From positions 2,322,309 to 2,386,308 of the forward strand of contig NZ_FYFA01000001.1 of NCBI RefSeq assembly GCF_900188435.1: 64,000 bases of DNA, given 5' to 3'. Each line of letters begins with the position of its first letter. The first letter of the stretch is position 1. The notes under the pieces are model-generated. The model was not told where the DNA came from. It was given only the letters and a program-made list of their open reading frames with translations, and did not search any database. This document shows, piece after piece, positions 60,917 through 64,000 of this stretch. The DNA comes from Marinobacter sp. es.048. GTDB lineage: Bacteria > Pseudomonadota > Gammaproteobacteria > Pseudomonadales > Oleiphilaceae. The position numbers and the translations under genes are program-made.

Positions 60917-61917
60917 ATGAAGACTAACTTTAATTGCCCTGTGTGCGAATCCAAAGGATGGATGTCGCTTGAGGCATATAGCATGAGGGAACGAACGGTT
61001 CCTAAGTTTTCACGGTGGCAGAGGATAGCCGAACTCGGAAAAATTGCGGCAAGAATTCTGGTGTTTGCCCGGCCAGCAAAAAAAATCTTGGAGCGAAAGT
61101 TCCTATCGAAATACGAACTCGATCGGCAGAAAATTTTCCGCGATATTTGGGGTGGGGGTAATTTATTGACCTCAATTTATGTGAAAAGTGTGGATTTGTC
61201 TGTTATGACCCAAGGCCGACGAGCGAGGATATATCTGCCAAATATGAATCTTTGAAGGCACGCGATCCAAATGTCGGTGGACAGAATCTTGCCGATCCCG
61301 TTATGGTCAAAATGGATCGGGATAGGTCTTTTACTGTATATGAAAAGGTAAAATCGCACACAAAGGGTAATTCGGTGCTCGACTATGGTGGCGGAAACGG
61401 AAAGATTATGAATTCCTTTATTGAGCATGGTTACGCTTGCTATATAGCTGATTATTCAGACGTGCAACTTCCCAATGTGGAAAAGGTTGCTAACGATATT
61501 GAAGGCTTAGAGCATCGATATTCAATTATTATTTTGTCGCATGTCTTGGAGCATGTTGCCGAGCCGGGGGAGCTAATTTCTAGGCTTAAGGATCATTTGG
61601 AGGATGACGGAGTGGTTTATGCTGAAATTCCGATTGACATTCTCGGGGGCATACGACTGGAAGGAGACCCAGTTACACACATCAATTTTTTTACGCGAGA
61701 AAGCCTTGCGACTTTATTCAATAGGAACGGATATCAGGTTGTAAGCGGAAATACAGAGTACGGGACCTACGGAAGACACCAGTTAGAAGTAGGCTGGCTT
61801 CTGGCACAAAAGGGTGATGAAGCGCCCTCCTACAAGCCAACATCTGCTAAAAAACTATTGTGGCCAAGCCGCTGGTACGCACTCAAGAAGTTGCTGGTTG
61901 AGGCGAGTAAATCGTAG
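60917..61917 (+). pseudogene. SAM-dependent methyltransferase with zinc-ribbon N-terminus, frameshifted
   Basis: The first frame (60917 on) starts MKTNFNCPVCESKGW and runs to about residue 80. The zinc-ribbon partner CEKCGFV and the rest (ARDPNVGGQNLADPV, SVLDYGGGNGKIMNSF, HVLEHVAEPGELISRL) are in a frame offset by one missing base. The likely point is the five-G run at 61154-61158. Restored, it would be about 333 residues, resembling class I methyltransferases of surface-polysaccharide loci. It could be truly broken, phase-variable, or a sequencing error in a homopolymer. Confidence 0.83.
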
Positions 61918-61949
61918 AACTTGATATCTGAATGCTTTCTTATAATGAA

Positions 61950-62127
61950 TATCCATCATTCGATTCCTGTTTTAAGTGAATTCGAAAAAATGGGAGATAC
62001 GCGCAGGATAAGTTACTCGTTGCTAAGATTTCGAATGGCCAGGTCTGTTGGCGCGAGAATAAAAAGCTTTTCTGCGCTAGGGCATCTGCTAAGGTCTGAA
62101 TCGCTTGGCCCGGTTTCGGTGCATTAG
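61950..62127 (+). pseudogene. Fragment of a GT2 C-terminus (duplicate of 59.1 kb)
   Basis: FRMARSVGARIKSFSALGHLLRS parallels YRMAQVCWRENRSFAAIGHLLRS at the end of the GT2 gene. At DNA level two compensating indels separate the copies. The sequence between this fragment and the next gene also parallels 59241-59299, so the whole GT2-end/GT4-start junction was duplicated. Confidence 0.75.
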
Positions 62128-62216
62128 GTGCTTACCTGCAAGGCGAAAGTTAGCTAGGATAGCGACCCCTCTGAAACCTTGAAGTTAAGGGAAGTAGTGA
62201 AAGGAGTTACGAGCCA

Positions 62217-63344
62217 GTGAAGATTTTGATGACCGCTTTGCAGCCGGGAGGCGGTATACGCACTTTTTTCCGCTATGTGTACAGTCAGCCTGTCTTTGAG
62301 GGCTATAGCTTTACCATTTTAGCGCCAGATCAGGGGGGGTTAGAAGCTTTCTTGTCAACATTTCTCCCGGCAGGCCGTATTGAACTGGTCTCCGCTGATC
62401 CCGGTAAAGCCGGTTTTATGAGGCAGGTACGGAAAATGGCGAGGCAACACTCGTATGACCTTGTGCACTCTCATGGCTTCTCGGCCGGCTTGCTTACCCA
62501 GCTGGCTTTGACTGGTAACACTACGCCTCACTTGATGACGGGGCATGATATGTTCACCAAACCTTTGTTTCTCGGTTTCAGGGGCCACGTAAAACGCCTG
62601 TTGATGGCGCAATTGTTTAATCGAATGGCTGCGGTTCATACCGTCACTGAGGATGCAAAGCGTAATTTTTTAGAGTTCTTCCCAAGTGTTGCCGATGAGA
62701 GAGTCCACCCGATTCTTCACGGGGTAGACGCCAAATTTTTCCAGTTCGGAACAGCTTCGGATATCAAGAAAGAAATTGGCTTGTCAACCGACGTGCCACT
62801 GATCGGTTTCTTTGGGCGGTTCATGAGCCCCAAGGGCTTCAGAGTGTTGGTCGAGGCCATGGATATTGTTCGAAGACGTCTGAAAGTAAGTCCTATGCCT
62901 CATATAGTCACCTTTGGCTGGGGTGGCTTTATTCGTGAAGATTATGCTTATCTTAAAGAATTGGGGCTAGGCGACTATTTCCACCAGATGGCGCAAACCG
63001 ATAACATGCCCGGTGCGTTGAAAGGGGTAGACCTGATCGCCATGCCTTCTCGCTGGGAGGCTTGCGGACTTCTTGCCATGGAGGCATTGGCGGCAGGGGT
63101 GCCAATCGTTGGAAGTGACTCTATCGGACTTCGTGAAGTGCTAGACGGTAGCCCAGCCAGACAGGTGCCTGTCGGTAATGCTGCGGCACTAGCGGAGGCC
63201 TTGGTGGCAGAGATTGATGACATCGAGCGTCGACGGGAAGTCTTCCAGGCATACCAGCCAGCCGCCGTAGCGCGTTTTGGCATTGAACGTCCCGCTCGAC
63301 ATCTCGCAGAGCTATACGTCACGGTCGCAGCCAGTGATAAGTGA
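62217..63344 (+). CDS. Family-4 glycosyltransferase
   Basis: GTG start at 62217 with GGAG about eleven bases upstream. The 375-residue GT-B enzyme has ILMTALQPGGGIRTFFRYVY, LVHSHGFSAGLLTQLAL and PLIGFFGRFMSPKGFRVLVEAM. The donor motif is MPSRWEACGLLAMEALAAGVP. It is the intact parent of the pseudogene at 59.3 kb. Confidence 0.92.
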   Translation: MKILMTALQPGGGIRTFFRYVYSQPVFEGYSFTILAPDQGGLEAFLSTFLPAGRIELVSADPGKAGFMRQVRKMARQHSYDLVHSHGFSAGLLTQLALTGNTTPHLMTGHDMFTKPLFLGFRGHVKRLLMAQLFNRMAAVHTVTEDAKRNFLEFFPSVADERVHPILHGVDAKFFQFGTASDIKKEIGLSTDVPLIGFFGRFMSPKGFRVLVEAMDIVRRRLKVSPMPHIVTFGWGGFIREDYAYLKELGLGDYFHQMAQTDNMPGALKGVDLIAMPSRWEACGLLAMEALAAGVPIVGSDSIGLREVLDGSPARQVPVGNAAALAEALVAEIDDIERRREVFQAYQPAAVARFGIERPARHLAELYVTVAASDK

Positions 63345-63345
63345 T

Positions 63346-63486
63346 GTGTTCCGTCTTGCTCCGGACAATACCGGCTTAACTGTCTTGGTGATGATGCTAC
63401 TCGCCGTGTCAATTCCCTTTATTGTCTTTACGATGATATCTGCCATCGAAAGTCGAATACCGATGATTGCTGACAAAACCGCTTAA
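63346..63486 (+). CDS. Possible small membrane protein
   Basis: GTG at 63346 (or 63334) opens a 46-50-residue frame, one base after the glycosyltransferase stop. It contains a single strong membrane helix (LTVLVMMLLAVSIPFIVFTMI) and a polar tail ESRIPMIADKTA. I do not recognise it; position between two polysaccharide genes and coding-like tail favour a real small protein, but it could be chance. Confidence 0.35.
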   Translation: MFRLAPDNTGLTVLVMMLLAVSIPFIVFTMISAIESRIPMIADKTA

Positions 63487-63503
63487 CCGAGATTGTTTAA
63501 TCG

Positions 63504-64000
63504 ATGTTACAACGAGTTTTAATTAATACCGGGTCTAACGTTGCTCAACTTATGGTTAGCATGGTGGCGACGTTCATCATGGCGCCAATTTACCTGAAGA
63601 TGATGGGGCACCACGACTATGGCTTGCGGGAAATGGTGCTCGCTCTGGTCGGCTATATGGGGGATGCTGGACTTGGGCATGCGCCCAACGGTGAGTCGGT
63701 TTGCGTCCATGCATAACGCGCAGAATGATCGGGAATCCTTACTAACTGTTTATGGTACCAGTCTCGTATTTATGACGCTGGTTGGTGTAATTCTTGGATT
63801 GTTCTTCTGGCTTTGGGCGCTTTCCTTCCCTGACATACTTAACCCGGAAGGCATGGAAGGTAACACAAAGTATACATTGTTTCTGCTGCTGGTAGGCGCA
63901 CAGTTGGTGTTTCTGTTCCGGGCTTTGTTTGTGAAAGTTTTCTTGAAGGCCTGCAACGCTATTACTTCAAGAACCTGGTTAATATTTTTTCTATTGTTTT
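63504..64000 (+). pseudogene. Wzx-type polysaccharide flippase, 5' part, frameshifted, cut by window end
   Basis: The frame starts MLQRVLINTGSNVAQLMVSMVATFIMAPIYLKMMGHHDYGLREM, the usual start of MATE/PST-type oligosaccharide flippases. An extra G in the five-G run at 63659-63663 shifts it; the continuation is LDLGMRPTVSRFASMHNAQ and membrane helices VFMTLVGVILGLFFW and LFLLLVGAQLVFLF. A second shift near 63945 (one base missing) leads to EGLQRYYFKNLVNIFS. Two shifts in 500 bases mean decay or poor local sequence quality. Confidence 0.82.

Overview
The window looks like a chromosomal segment from a marine gammaproteobacterium, most likely Marinobacter or a close relative. This is inferred from gene content and style (AcnD/PrpF methylcitrate operon, PEP-CTERM/exosortase-type exopolysaccharide locus, GGATTA-type REP palindromes), not from a database search.

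Layout. (1) 1-4.9 kb is accessory DNA: a possible MobI-like mobilisation protein, a ParS/MbcA-type orphan antitoxin, a HigBA toxin-antitoxin pair, and a 1.9-kb islet bounded by a 47-bp repeat of the 3' half of tRNA-Val(GAC). The islet carries a PEP-CTERM gene, a sensor-protein remnant and a 56-bp IS relic. (2) 5-20 kb is chromosomal: a DMT transporter, a lipase with an envelope partner, then a compact cluster (YceI, CDP-alcohol phosphotransferase, MDR dehydrogenase, degenerate PTPS, glycosyltransferase-methyltransferase fusion, LPG-synthase/flippase-like protein, RibD-type reductase) that I do not recognise as a described pathway. GalU, a beta-barrel protein and OpgD follow. (3) 19.5-33.5 kb is the 2-methylcitrate locus: GntR regulator, prpB, prpC, acnD, prpF and, after a 5.4-kb insert, prpD. 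REP palindromes fill every gap from the regulator gene to prpF. The insert holds two PEP-CTERM proteins, an exosortase-associated acyltransferase and an FAD-linked oxidase. (4) 33.6-64 kb holds another PEP-CTERM gene and then the exopolysaccharide locus: EpsB-type phosphoglycosyltransferase, Wza-like lipoprotein, Wzz-like chain-length protein, tyrosine-kinase-like ATPase, beta-barrel protein, DUF3473-type deacetylase, many glycosyltransferases, acyl- and methyltransferases, CapK- and CapA-like proteins, a Wzy/ligase gene and a flippase.

The distal half (49.5-64 kb) is eroding. It has two identical IS407-group elements, an older IS split by another IS, a polymerase/ligase gene cut by an IS, a degraded duplication of a GT2-GT4 pair, and frameshifts in a methyltransferase gene and in the flippase gene.

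Theme. The PEP-CTERM proteins, the acyltransferase and the polysaccharide machinery together describe an exosortase-linked biofilm/EPS system, although the exosortase gene itself is not in this window. All four PEP-CTERM genes carry a GG-N10-GC (sigma-54 type, -24/-12) promoter-like element on the correct strand, which suggests one regulon spanning the tRNA islet, the methylcitrate locus and the EPS locus.
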